The translations under genes and the position numbers were made by a program. Below are positions 23,497 through 31,953 of a DNA stretch of 64,000 nucleotides, in pieces. The stretch covers positions 1-64,000 of the forward strand of contig NZ_NRRY01000014.1 in NCBI RefSeq assembly GCF_016583905.1. The letters run 5' to 3'. Source of the DNA: Lamprobacter modestohalophilus. Its GTDB lineage: Bacteria > Pseudomonadota > Gammaproteobacteria > Chromatiales > Chromatiaceae. The notes beneath the pieces were generated by a model. It worked only from the letters and a program-made list of their open reading frames with translations. It was not told where the DNA came from and did no database searches. Position 1 is the first letter of the stretch; each line of letters opens with the position of its first letter.

Positions 23497-25554
23497 ATGA
23501 CCATGGCGCCCGTTGACCCTCGCTGCGACCTCATCTACGCCATCGAGCGCTGGAGCGAGGGCTATTTCGAGATCGGCCCAGGCGGCCATCTCTGCGCCCG
23601 CCCGCATCCCGGTTCCGAGACGCGCATCGACCTAATCCAGCTCGCCGACAAGCTCCGCGACGCCGGACTCGCACTGCCGGTGCTGGTGCGCTTCGACGAC
23701 ATCCTGCGCCATCGCGTACATCGGCTTCAAGGTGCCTTTGCCGCGGCCATCGCCGGGCACAACTACCAAGGCAGCTATCGGCCGGTCTACCCGATCAAGG
23801 TCAACCAGCAGCGCAGCGTGGTGCGGGCCTTGCTCAGCGCTGGCGGGCTTGGGCTCGAGGCCGGCAGCAAACCGGAGCTGATGGCGGTGCTGGCACTCGT
23901 ACCACCCAGCCAGCCGGTTATCTGCAACGGCTATAAGGACCGCGAATACATTCGCTTGGCGCTGATCGGCCGACGCCTCGGGCTTGATGTCCATATCGTC
24001 ATCGAGAAGCCTTCGGAGCTTGATCTGGTCCTCGACGAGGCCAAGCGGCTTTGGGTCGAGCCGGCGATCGGTGTGCGCATCCGCCTCGCCGCGGCGGCCG
24101 CCGGCAACTGGCAGAACAGCGGCGGCGACAAGGCCAAGTTCGGCCTTTCGGCGAGCCAGTTGCTGGCATTGGTCGAACAACTGCGCGCTGCCGACAAGCT
24201 GCACTGGCTGCGACTGCTACACGCGCATTTGGGCTCGCAGATCCCGAGCCTCGACGACATCCGCGCCGGCGTCGCCGAGCTAGGCCAGTTCTACGCCGCG
24301 CTGCACGCGCTGGGCGCCCAGCCGCGTATCCTCGATCTCGGCGGCGGGCTCGGCGTCGACTACGAGGGCAGCCACACCCGCGCCTACTGCTCGATGAACT
24401 ATCGCGCCGAAGACTACGCCGAGGCCATCGTCGCGACCATCGGCTCGCTCTGCGCCGAGCGCTCCTTGCCCGAGCCCGACCTGATCACCGAATCCGGCCG
24501 CGCGCTGACCGCCCATCACGCCGTGCTGATCACCGATGTTGCCGATCGTGAGCGCGCAAGTGATGCGATTGCAGAAGAGATAAATCAAGCCAACAGCGCA
24601 TTAGCGGAGTCAAAGCCATTGCCCGCTCAAGCTGTTGCTATCAGTCGGAATGTCACATCTAGCGGGGCTGTCGCAACCAGTCCGACTGCCACGACCATCG
24701 GGACTCATGTGCGCCAAGCCGCCAGCAGGCTGCAGGCTGCACCAGAACCGCCTGAAGTCGAGCTGGCTCGCCTCGAGCAAGCGCTGCGCGACGCCACCGA
24801 AGCCCCGGCGCTGGCGGTTTATGAGGAGGCCGAAGCGGCCGTGCAAGCGCTGCGCCGGCGTTTCGCTGCCGGCCAGCTCGGCCAACGCGGATTGATCGCC
24901 CGCGCCCGCGGTGACGAGCTGTTCATCGCCTGCTGCCGGGCGCTGCGCCCGCGTCTCTCGCACGCCAATCGCCGCCAGCGCGAAGTGCTCGAACAGATCG
25001 ACGCCCAACTCGCCGACAAACTCTTCTGCAATTTCTCACTGTTCCAGTCGCTTCCTGACGTCTGGGCCATCGATCAGATCTTCCCGATCTGCCCGTTGCA
25101 GCGGCTCGACGAAGCACCCACCGAGCGCGGCGTGGTCCATGACCTCACCTGCGATTCCGACGGCTGCATCGCGCACTATGTCGATCAAGACGGCATCGAG
25201 GCCAGTCTGCCCGTGCATGCCTTCGATCCGCAGCAGGAGACCTATCTACTGGGATTCTTCCTAGTCGGTGCCTACCAGGAGATATTGGGCGACATGCATA
25301 ATCTGTTTGGCGACACCGATGCGGTCGCGGTCGAGCTTGATGCAGACCAGCCTGAGGGTTGGCGTCTGCTCGAGCTCGAGCATGGTGATTCGGCCGATGA
25401 GCTGCTGGCAACGGTTCACTTCGAGCCCCGCGCCCTGCTGGCCCAATACCGTCGCCGTCTCGATGGTGCAGAGCTCGAACGCGAGACGCGCGAGCAGCTT
25501 TATTCCGAGCTCAAGGCCGGGCTCTATGGGTATACCTATCTCGGACGGCTGTAA
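23497..25554 (+). CDS. speA: Biosynthetic arginine decarboxylase
   Basis: PLP enzyme converting arginine to agmatine, the first step of putrescine synthesis by the agmatine route. The product is 685 residues (E. coli 658). The alanine-racemase-fold PLP lysine is in RPVYPIKVNQQRSVV near residue 100, with GLGLEAGSKPEL and HAHLGSQIP downstream; the C-terminal half has NFSLFQSLPDVWAIDQIFPI and the catalytic cysteine region LTCDSDG. A polar ~60-residue insertion (about residues 350-410) of lower GC separates the two halves. It is monocistronic. speD lies at 49546. Confidence 0.95.
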   Translation: MTMAPVDPRCDLIYAIERWSEGYFEIGPGGHLCARPHPGSETRIDLIQLADKLRDAGLALPVLVRFDDILRHRVHRLQGAFAAAIAGHNYQGSYRPVYPIKVNQQRSVVRALLSAGGLGLEAGSKPELMAVLALVPPSQPVICNGYKDREYIRLALIGRRLGLDVHIVIEKPSELDLVLDEAKRLWVEPAIGVRIRLAAAAAGNWQNSGGDKAKFGLSASQLLALVEQLRAADKLHWLRLLHAHLGSQIPSLDDIRAGVAELGQFYAALHALGAQPRILDLGGGLGVDYEGSHTRAYCSMNYRAEDYAEAIVATIGSLCAERSLPEPDLITESGRALTAHHAVLITDVADRERASDAIAEEINQANSALAESKPLPAQAVAISRNVTSSGAVATSPTATTIGTHVRQAASRLQAAPEPPEVELARLEQALRDATEAPALAVYEEAEAAVQALRRRFAAGQLGQRGLIARARGDELFIACCRALRPRLSHANRRQREVLEQIDAQLADKLFCNFSLFQSLPDVWAIDQIFPICPLQRLDEAPTERGVVHDLTCDSDGCIAHYVDQDGIEASLPVHAFDPQQETYLLGFFLVGAYQEILGDMHNLFGDTDAVAVELDADQPEGWRLLELEHGDSADELLATVHFEPRALLAQYRRRLDGAELERETREQLYSELKAGLYGYTYLGRL

Positions 25555-25589
25555 CGCATGGGCCTGGCGTTGCATGGATGCGCTGCACC

Positions 25590-25640
25590 GTTAGCGTGAA
25601 TCTCGCGCGACCCATCTGTCGGGGGTGGCGCCGAGCGCTT
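25590..25640 (+). repeat. Dispersed repeat, type 2, copy 1
   Basis: The segment beginning GTTAGCGTGAATCTCGCGCG resembles 53998-54058, at about 28 of the first 36 positions. It contains a small palindrome around GAATC...GATTC in the better-preserved copy. It lies directly after speA and next to a type 1 dispersed repeat. Confidence 0.5.
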
Positions 25641-25654
25641 AGTCGCTGTCTAAA

Positions 25655-25721
25655 TTCTACTTCCCGATGATCGCTCTACAGTGGTGCTCAAACCAGGAAG
25701 CAGTTGATGGACTGTTTCTTA
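25655..25721 (+). repeat. Dispersed 67-bp repeat, type 1, copy A
   Basis: The 67-bp element TTCTACTTCCCGAT...TTTCTTA is similar, in the same orientation and with the same length, to 26673-26739, and more distantly to 44237-44304. Arms CTTCCCGAT and a degenerate ATCGGGAAG could form a hairpin. Together with copy B it flanks menH as direct repeats. Confidence 0.75.
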
Positions 25722-25796
25722 TATGCGCATTAGGACGACGACGTCGCTTGCGCTCAGGCGCCAGGGGATCGGAACGCTGCCTTAACAGGAGCCCCC

Positions 25797-26651
25797 TTAA
25801 AAAGGCGAGCGTCTCAGCGGCAAGGCCTGTAACTGCTCGGGCGCCTCGAGCAGCAGATTGTGGCCGACTCCTGGAAACAGGTGCAGCCGCGTCGCTGGAC
25901 GCCAAGCCGCGACCTCGCGCGCCAGTGCACTGAATCTTCGATCCTGGCTACCCGCAACCCAGTCCAGCTCGCCTGGATAGTCGACGATGGCCTCCTGCAT
26001 GGGCGGCATCTCAGCCAGACCATGCACCCGCAGCGAGGCCGCGAGCGCGCTCGCGTGCTGGCTCAGGCGCCGTTCGCGCTGTTGCGCCAGGCACTCCACC
26101 GGCAGACGCGTTTGGGTCGCGAAGAGAGGCAACTGCTGCCAGGCGTCGACAAAGGCCTCAAGCCCTTTCTGCTCAAGCAGACTAATCCAACGTTGGTCCG
26201 CAAGGCGACGAGATTCACGCTCATCGGGCTCGATCAAGCCTGGATGGGCAGACAGGATCATCGCTTGGTCAAAGCGCTCTGGCACTAACCTCAGCAGGCC
26301 AAGCGCGAGCCGACCGCCGAGCGAATAGCCGACGATGCGATCGATTGAATCCGGTAGGGCGACGAGCAACCGGCGTAGGGCGTCATCGAACGCGCCCTCG
26401 GGAGCAATGCTGCCACCATGCCCGGGAAGATCGATCGCTAGCGCCGGCTCAGTGCAGGGCCAGCACGCGCACCAGTCTTCGGCCAAGCCGGTGAACCCAT
26501 GCAGCAGCAGGCTTCGCGGTGGCTGATCGGCCTCTAGGCCGCCGATACGCACTGCACGGAAGCCTTGCTCGGCGAGTGCAGGGTGCGGGTCGGGGCCGTA
26601 GAGACAGGCGCCGGTGAGACATGTTTGTGCTGGTCCGATTGGCTTGATCAC
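25797..26651 (-). CDS. menH: MenH-like alpha/beta hydrolase (SHCHC synthase)
   Basis: Likely 2-succinyl-6-hydroxy-2,4-cyclohexadiene-1-carboxylate synthase, the step after MenD in menaquinone synthesis. The product is 284 residues. An oxyanion region LLLHGFTGLAEDW, nucleophile elbow VGYSLGGRLALG, the EDW/GHGGS motifs and a C-terminal GVGHNLLLEAPEQ with the catalytic histidine are all visible. Family members start nearer the LLLHG motif, so the true start may be later than ATG 26651. It is separated from menC by an oppositely oriented ATPase gene and flanked by direct dispersed repeats. Confidence 0.85.
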   Translation of the reverse strand: MIKPIGPAQTCLTGACLYGPDPHPALAEQGFRAVRIGGLEADQPPRSLLLHGFTGLAEDWCACWPCTEPALAIDLPGHGGSIAPEGAFDDALRRLLVALPDSIDRIVGYSLGGRLALGLLRLVPERFDQAMILSAHPGLIEPDERESRRLADQRWISLLEQKGLEAFVDAWQQLPLFATQTRLPVECLAQQRERRLSQHASALAASLRVHGLAEMPPMQEAIVDYPGELDWVAGSQDRRFSALAREVAAWRPATRLHLFPGVGHNLLLEAPEQLQALPLRRSPF

Positions 26652-26672
26652 CTTGCTTAGCAGCCGTCCATT

Positions 26673-26739
26673 TTCTACTTCCCGATTCTTGCCGGACAGT
26701 GGCGCTCAAATCGGGAAGCAGTTGGTGGACACTTTCTTA
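26673..26739 (+). repeat. Dispersed 67-bp repeat, type 1, copy B
   Basis: This is the best-preserved palindrome of the three copies: CTTCCCGAT near the left end pairs exactly with ATCGGGAAG. On the minus strand it ends in the peptide RFERHC-x-ARIGK followed by TAG, and the same ending (E-x-H/Q-C-x-A-x-IGK or IGRK, then stop) is kept in copies A and C. Confidence 0.75.
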
Positions 26740-26919
26740 CCTGCCGCTGCTCACAGCGCCTGCTGCTGAGTCTAGCCGATTGGCTGGGGTGGGGCGGGGT
26801 CGGGTGGTATGGTGTTGTGCCGGTCTGAGTCCGCAGCCTGCGGTGCGTCTGGCCGCGCAGGGTCGCCGGGGAGTGCTACTCTTGAACGCTCAGGCGGTGT
26901 CAATAGGAGCTGTGTGGCG

Positions 26920-28494
26920 ATGCGTTTTTTTAATACCGAGGGGCCGGTGCGGGCCGATATGCATTACCTCCTGCCACCGCTGACGCGCTGGGATCTGGAG
27001 GAGGTGCTCGCTCTGATCGAGCAGAAGAAATACTTCCTGCTCCACGCCCCGCGCCAGACTGGCAAGACCTCCTGCTTGCTGGCGTTGATGGAGTTTCTGA
27101 ACCAGGATGGCCGTTACCAAGCGGTGTATGCGAATCTCGAAGGGGCGCAGACCGCGCGCGAAGATGTCGCCCGCGGCATGCGAACGATCTGCGGCACCAT
27201 CGAGGCCGCCGCCCGCCTCTATCTCGGTGATGAGCGTCTGCACGACTGGACCGAACGTGCCTGGCAAGCGCGCGGCATCGATGGCGTGCTCACCGGCTTG
27301 CTCGAGACCTGGAGCGCCAACAGCCAGACCCCCGTGGTCCTGCTGCTCGATGAAGTCGACGCCCTGATCGGCGACACCCTCATCGCCCTGCTGCGCCAAC
27401 TGCGGGCCGGCTATCCCCAGCGTCCGCAAGCCTTCCCCAACACGGTCATCCTCTGCGGCGTGCGTGATCTACGCGACTATCGCATCCATGCCCGCTCCGA
27501 GGCGGCGCCGATCACCGGCGGCAGTGCCTTCAACATCAAGGCTGAATCCTTGCGCTTGGGCGATTTCAGCGAGGCGGAAACCCGGACCTTGCTGCAAGAA
27601 CATACCCAGGAGACCGGCCAGGTCTTTACCCCGGAGGCGCTGCAACAGGTCTGGACACTGACCCAAGGTCAGCCTTGGCTGGTCAACGCGCTGGCCTATC
27701 AGGCCTGTTTTCGCTCGCCCGAGGGGCGCGATCGCACCCGACCGATCGATGCCGCAATGATCGACGCGGCCAAGGAGCATCTGATCCTCAATCGTGTCAC
27801 CCATCTCGATCAGCTGGCCGATAAGCTGCGTGAGGAGCGGGTGCGACGCATCATCGAGCCGATGCTGGCAGGCGAGTCGCTAGAGCAGCTGCCGCTCAGC
27901 GATCTTGAGTATCTGACCGATCTCGGGCTGTTGCGCCAGCGCGGTGGCGGTGGCATCGAGATCGCCAATCCGATCTACCGCGAGGTCTTACCGCGCACCC
28001 TGGCGCTGGTACCTCAGGCCTCACTGCCACAGATCAGCCCAACCTGGCTCGATGAGCAGGGCCAGCTTGATCTTGAGGCGCTACTCGCCGCCTTCTTCGA
28101 CTTCTGGCGCCAGCATGGCGAGCCGCTGCTCAAAAGCGCGCCCTATCATGAGATCGCCCCGCATCTGGTGCTGATGGCCTTTCTGCACCGGGTTGTCAAC
28201 GGCGGTGGCACCCTGGAGCGCGAATATGCCATTGGCGCCGGGCGCATGGATCTGTGCCTACGCTATGGCGCGGTGACGCTGGGCATCGAGCTGAAGGTCT
28301 GGCGCGATGGGCGACCTGATCCGCTCGCGCGGGGGCTAGAACAGCTCGATGGCTATCTGGACGGACTGGGGCTGGATAGCGGTTGGCTGGTGCTCTTCGA
28401 TCGCCGCAGTGGACAGCCGCCAATCGCCGAGCGCACCAGCGTCGCCGAAGCGCTTAGTCCGGATGGGCGGTGCATTCAGGTGATTAGGGCCTGA
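26920..28494 (+). CDS. AAA-like ATPase with C-terminal PD-(D/E)XK nuclease-like domain
   Basis: From ATG 26920 (AGGAG upstream) the product has 524 residues. Walker A HAPRQTGKT is at about 42-50 and Walker B VVLLLDEVDAL follows; the layout matches AAA-like/STAND-type ATPases common in sulfur bacteria and cyanobacteria. The C-terminal 90 residues contain D444, and E457-x-K459 in GIELKVWRDG, the PD-(D/E)XK nuclease signature. The biological role is unknown; defence or mobile-element biology is possible. It stands alone, opposite to the men genes on both sides, and follows a dispersed repeat, so it is probably an insertion. Confidence 0.8.
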   Translation: MRFFNTEGPVRADMHYLLPPLTRWDLEEVLALIEQKKYFLLHAPRQTGKTSCLLALMEFLNQDGRYQAVYANLEGAQTAREDVARGMRTICGTIEAAARLYLGDERLHDWTERAWQARGIDGVLTGLLETWSANSQTPVVLLLDEVDALIGDTLIALLRQLRAGYPQRPQAFPNTVILCGVRDLRDYRIHARSEAAPITGGSAFNIKAESLRLGDFSEAETRTLLQEHTQETGQVFTPEALQQVWTLTQGQPWLVNALAYQACFRSPEGRDRTRPIDAAMIDAAKEHLILNRVTHLDQLADKLREERVRRIIEPMLAGESLEQLPLSDLEYLTDLGLLRQRGGGGIEIANPIYREVLPRTLALVPQASLPQISPTWLDEQGQLDLEALLAAFFDFWRQHGEPLLKSAPYHEIAPHLVLMAFLHRVVNGGGTLEREYAIGAGRMDLCLRYGAVTLGIELKVWRDGRPDPLARGLEQLDGYLDGLGLDSGWLVLFDRRSGQPPIAERTSVAEALSPDGRCIQVIRA

Positions 28495-28576
28495 TCGCGT
28501 GCTCATCGGATCGGGCGCCAACGCCGGCTCATGGCGCTCATGGATTGCTGAACCGAACGAGATCCAGAACACTGCC

Positions 28577-29776
28577 TCACTTGGCAGATGCATCTGCATA
28601 CACAAAGCCGCTTCCCGGACAATTGGGCAATTGGATACGGCCTGCCTTAATCGTGGGTGCTGGGCCCAAATCCGCCGCGAACCAATCGGCGGTCGCGAGC
28701 CCGTGCGCGAGCGTCGAGCCCGTCGCCGCCGCCAGCTGGGCGCTGCTCCAGAGCCCAGCGGCGGATTCGATCAGACTGGTGATAACCACCTCTAGGCCCG
28801 CCGCCTGAGCCTGCCACGCTAGCGCCAAGGTTGGCCGAAGGCCACCGATGACGCCCGGTTTCAGCACTAAGCGGCTCAACGGCAGTTGCTCCGGATCGAG
28901 CGGCCAGCCGCGCGCCGACAAGGACTCGTCGAGCGCCAATGCGAAGGGGGCCTGCGCCTGCAAGGCGCGAAGCTGGGTGTCAGTCGCTGCCGCACAAGGC
29001 TCCTCAAGGCACTCGATCTGATCCGCGAACGGCCTTAGAGCGTCTATCAGCTCGCCCGTCGTTGTCAACGTCCAGGCACGATTCGCATCCAGGCGCAAAC
29101 GCACATCAGCGGGTAGCCGCGCACAGAGATTCTGGATCGCTTCCAGCTCGCAGTCGATCGGCGCCACACCAACCTTGACCTTCAGTACCCGAAAGCCGGC
29201 GGCCAACGCCTGGTCGATCTGCTCAGGTTGCAGATCGACAACGGCGCCAAACGCGGCGTTGAGCTCGATCTCTAACCCCGGCTTCAGTGCCTGTTCTCGA
29301 TCTCGGTCCGACGTCAGATCAGGTGCTCGTGCCGACGCTGCCTTCAGTTCTATATCGCGCGCTGCATGCTGATCTAACACCGTCTCCCGATCGCGCGCTA
29401 TCTCCATGCGCTGCAAACTCATGAGATAGGCATACAGCGTCAGGCCACAAAGGCGTGCGGACAGATCGAGCAAGGCCGTCTCCAGTGCCGCATCGGCGGC
29501 TGGCGTGGGCGACGGGATCTGCCGCTCAAGCAGGGCAAGCTGCGTCTTCACGGTGGACTGGTTGTGATCTCGCAGCCAGGTCGACAACCGCTTTGCAGCG
29601 GCGATCCAGGTTTCGGTTCCCGCCTCGGGCAAGGGCGCGCAATCGCCATAACCGCAGCAGCCTTGCCAATGCGCTTGCACCAGCCAGCCCTCCCGCTCAC
29701 GGCGAAGGCCATGCGCGCTGCGCCAAGGCCGACGCAAGGGCAGTCGGTAGGGCGTCAGCGCCAATTGCGGCGTCAT
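28577..29776 (-). CDS. menC: o-Succinylbenzoate synthase
   Basis: Enolase-superfamily enzyme that dehydrates SHCHC to o-succinylbenzoate for menaquinone. The product is 399 residues, longer than the usual 320-370 because of a ~45-residue charged insertion after YAYLMSLQRMEIARDRE. Catalytic positions are recognisable: FRVLKVKVG (K-x-K), LRLDANRAW, ECLEEPCA, LALDESL and LVLKPGVIGG. Its start lies nine bases after the menA stop, so the two genes are co-transcribed. No menE follows. Confidence 0.93.
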   Translation of the reverse strand: MTPQLALTPYRLPLRRPWRSAHGLRREREGWLVQAHWQGCCGYGDCAPLPEAGTETWIAAAKRLSTWLRDHNQSTVKTQLALLERQIPSPTPAADAALETALLDLSARLCGLTLYAYLMSLQRMEIARDRETVLDQHAARDIELKAASARAPDLTSDRDREQALKPGLEIELNAAFGAVVDLQPEQIDQALAAGFRVLKVKVGVAPIDCELEAIQNLCARLPADVRLRLDANRAWTLTTTGELIDALRPFADQIECLEEPCAAATDTQLRALQAQAPFALALDESLSARGWPLDPEQLPLSRLVLKPGVIGGLRPTLALAWQAQAAGLEVVITSLIESAAGLWSSAQLAAATGSTLAHGLATADWFAADLGPAPTIKAGRIQLPNCPGSGFVYADASAK

Positions 29777-29785
29777 TACTCAGAC

Positions 29786-30721
29786 TCACCAGGCCTCGAG
29801 CAGCAATCCCAACCCCAAAAGCAGGGTCAAGGCCAGCTGGTACTGGCCAGTACGGGCCAGTAATTGATTCAGCGCCCGGCCTTCGGTGTGCCAGAGTTGG
29901 CGGATCAGCAACGCAGCTGGCAGCAGCGCCAACAACAGTGGCCAGCCCTGCAGCGGCAGACTGCCGATCATCAATAGCGGGATCGGACTCACCAGCAACA
30001 CCGCGTAGACGATGCGCGCCGCCGGGCGGCCGAGCAGATGGCAGAGGGTCCGCCGACCGGCGATGCGATCGGTGTCGAAGTCCCGATAGTTGTTGAGCAG
30101 CAGTACCGCTGCGGCCGGCAATCCCAGCGCGATGCCGAGGGTGACGGCCTGCGCCGACAGGCTCAGGGTCTGCAAGTAATAAGTGCCGCCGACCGCAGCG
30201 ATGCCGAAGAAGGCGAGCACGAACAGCTCCCCATAAGGGCCATAGGCAATCGGCTTGGGGCCGCTGGTGTAGGCATAACCAGCGGCGATCGCGGTGACGC
30301 CCAGGGCGAAGATCGGCCAACCACCGCGCACCACCAGCAAAAGCCCAAGCAGGAAGCTGGACAGGAAGACCAGATGCGCAGCGCGTTTGACCTGAGCGGC
30401 GCTGAACCAGCCTTGCGCCGCAGCGCGTGCCGGCCCGAGCCGGTCCGGGGTATCGGTGCCGCGCTCAAAATCGGCCGCATCGTTGTGCAGGTTGGTCCCG
30501 ATCTGGATGCCGCCTGCGGCGATCAGCGTCGCCAGTGCGGTGAAGAATGCCAGCCGCCCGCTTTGCGCGAGCGCCAAGAACAGCCCAGCCAAGACCGGCG
30601 ATATCGCTAATGGCAGGGTGCGAGGCCGCGCCGCCTCGATCCAACGCTGCAACTGTAGGCCGAAGCGGGGCAAAGCCACGGGCTGCTCTAGCTCAGGGGA
30701 CATCTTGGCCTCATCTGGCAT
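29786..30721 (-). CDS. menA: 1,4-Dihydroxy-2-naphthoate polyprenyltransferase
   Basis: Integral membrane UbiA-family prenyltransferase that makes demethylmenaquinone. The product is 311 residues with eight to nine helices. The first aspartate motif lies in GTNLHNDAADFERGTD and the second in NNYRDFDTDRIAGRRTL; ARPRTLPLAISPVLAG is the typical N-terminal block. It is followed directly by menC and preceded by menB. Confidence 0.96.
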   Translation of the reverse strand: MPDEAKMSPELEQPVALPRFGLQLQRWIEAARPRTLPLAISPVLAGLFLALAQSGRLAFFTALATLIAAGGIQIGTNLHNDAADFERGTDTPDRLGPARAAAQGWFSAAQVKRAAHLVFLSSFLLGLLLVVRGGWPIFALGVTAIAAGYAYTSGPKPIAYGPYGELFVLAFFGIAAVGGTYYLQTLSLSAQAVTLGIALGLPAAAVLLLNNYRDFDTDRIAGRRTLCHLLGRPAARIVYAVLLVSPIPLLMIGSLPLQGWPLLLALLPAALLIRQLWHTEGRALNQLLARTGQYQLALTLLLGLGLLLEAW

Positions 30722-30836
30722 AACGGATACTCAAACAGAAACAGTGGCTTCGGCTGCATGATCAGGATCAAGAATGGGATCGTCCACGCGCGTTTAGGTC
30801 GCGTCGGCGCAACGGCAGGCAACCCCGGACTGCAGT

Positions 30837-31685
30837 TTAAGGACGCCGCCGAAATGGACCAAAGTCCGGCGCGCGCTTCTCGAGGAAGGCGTCACGGCCT
30901 TCTTGAGCCTCAGCGGTCTGATAGAAGAGCCCAGTCGCATTGCCGGCCAGCTCTTGGATGCCGGCCAGCCCATCGCTATCGGCATTGAACGCCGCCTTCA
31001 GCAACCGCAGGGCTGTCGGCGAGTGGCGCAGCATCTGCCGACACCAGTCGACCGTGGTCGTCTCCAACTCGGCGATCGGCACCACCGTATTGACCAACCC
31101 CATCTGCAGCGCCTCCTGGGCATCGTACTGACGGCACAGGAACCAGATCTCCTTGGCACGCTTTAGGCCGATGGTGCGCGCCATCTGGCCGGCGCCGAAG
31201 CCGGCATCGAAGCTACCCACCTTGGGGCCGGTCTGGCCGAAGCGGGCGTTCTCAGCGGCAATGCTGAGATCGCAGATCAGATGCAGCACATGACCACCGC
31301 CGATCGCATAGCCGGCCACCATCGCCACCACCGGCTTCGGCAGACTACGGATCTGCCGCTGCAGCTCGAGCACATTCAAATGCTCGGTACCGGCGGCATC
31401 CCGGTAGCCACCGTCGCCGCGGATGCGCTGATCACCACCAGAGCAGAATGCCAGCTCGCCGGCGCCGGTGAGGATGATGACGCCAACCCCAGGGTCCAGA
31501 TGGGCGCGATGAAAGGCGTCGATCAGCTCGAGCACTGTCTCCGGGCGGAACGCATTGCGAACCTCCGGGCGGTTGATGCTGATCTTGGCGATGCCCTCGG
31601 CCTGATGCATCAAGATATCTTGATAGCCCGGCGCAGTGATGGCCTCCCACGCAATGGGCGGGAAGTCGACTTGTGGTTCGATCAT
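30837..31685 (-). CDS. menB: 1,4-Dihydroxy-2-naphthoyl-CoA synthase
   Basis: Crotonase-fold enzyme that cyclises o-succinylbenzoyl-CoA. The product is 282 residues. The oxyanion region is [10 protein letters not shown] and [35 protein letters not shown] and the C-terminal [15 protein letters not shown] are diagnostic of MenB. Its substrate needs MenE, which is not in this locus. The ATG overlaps the TGA of a short upstream frame (31708-31682). Confidence 0.96.
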   Translation of the reverse strand: MIEPQVDFPPIAWEAITAPGYQDILMHQAEGIAKISINRPEVRNAFRPETVLELIDAFHRAHLDPGVGVIILTGAGELAFCSGGDQRIRGDGGYRDAAGTEHLNVLELQRQIRSLPKPVVAMVAGYAIGGGHVLHLICDLSIAAENARFGQTGPKVGSFDAGFGAGQMARTIGLKRAKEIWFLCRQYDAQEALQMGLVNTVVPIAELETTTVDWCRQMLRHSPTALRLLKAAFNADSDGLAGIQELAGNATGLFYQTAEAQEGRDAFLEKRAPDFGPFRRRP

Positions 31686-31953
31686 GGTCTATTCTCTGGT
31701 CTTCTCATGCGGGCAGCCTCAGGCACTGGCCGCTCGTCGAGCCGCTCAACGGGTTCTCAGCAGCGATGGTCGGCGCCGAACCTCGTGGCTAGTGCAACGC
31801 TGCCAAAGCGTTGATACCGCCCGAAAGCGACCAAGCTCCAATATCAACAATGGTTTGAGTCATCAGCATGTGTCGGGACTTCAGCAGCGCAGCACGAGCC
31901 TGCTGCAGTGCAGTATAAACGCCACGCCCCAGTCGGGCCGGCAGGACACTCAA
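31682..31953 (-). other. menD-menB gap with short overlapping frames
   Basis: About 270 bp without a recognised gene. At the menD end a 16-bp direct repeat is present (TTTCCGGGGCCTGATG-like), partly inside menD. The menD stop is followed immediately by TTG opening a 65-codon frame. Near menB, a frame from TTG 31749 stops at TGA 31707-31705, overlapping ATG 31708. That ATG opens eight codons whose TGA (31684-31682) overlaps the menB ATG. These overlaps could be chance. Confidence 0.3.

Noticed and set aside
28336-28605. Minus-strand frame overlapping the end of the ATPase-nuclease gene
   Set aside because: Antisense shadow spanning the convergent gene ends; no ribosome-binding site or family.
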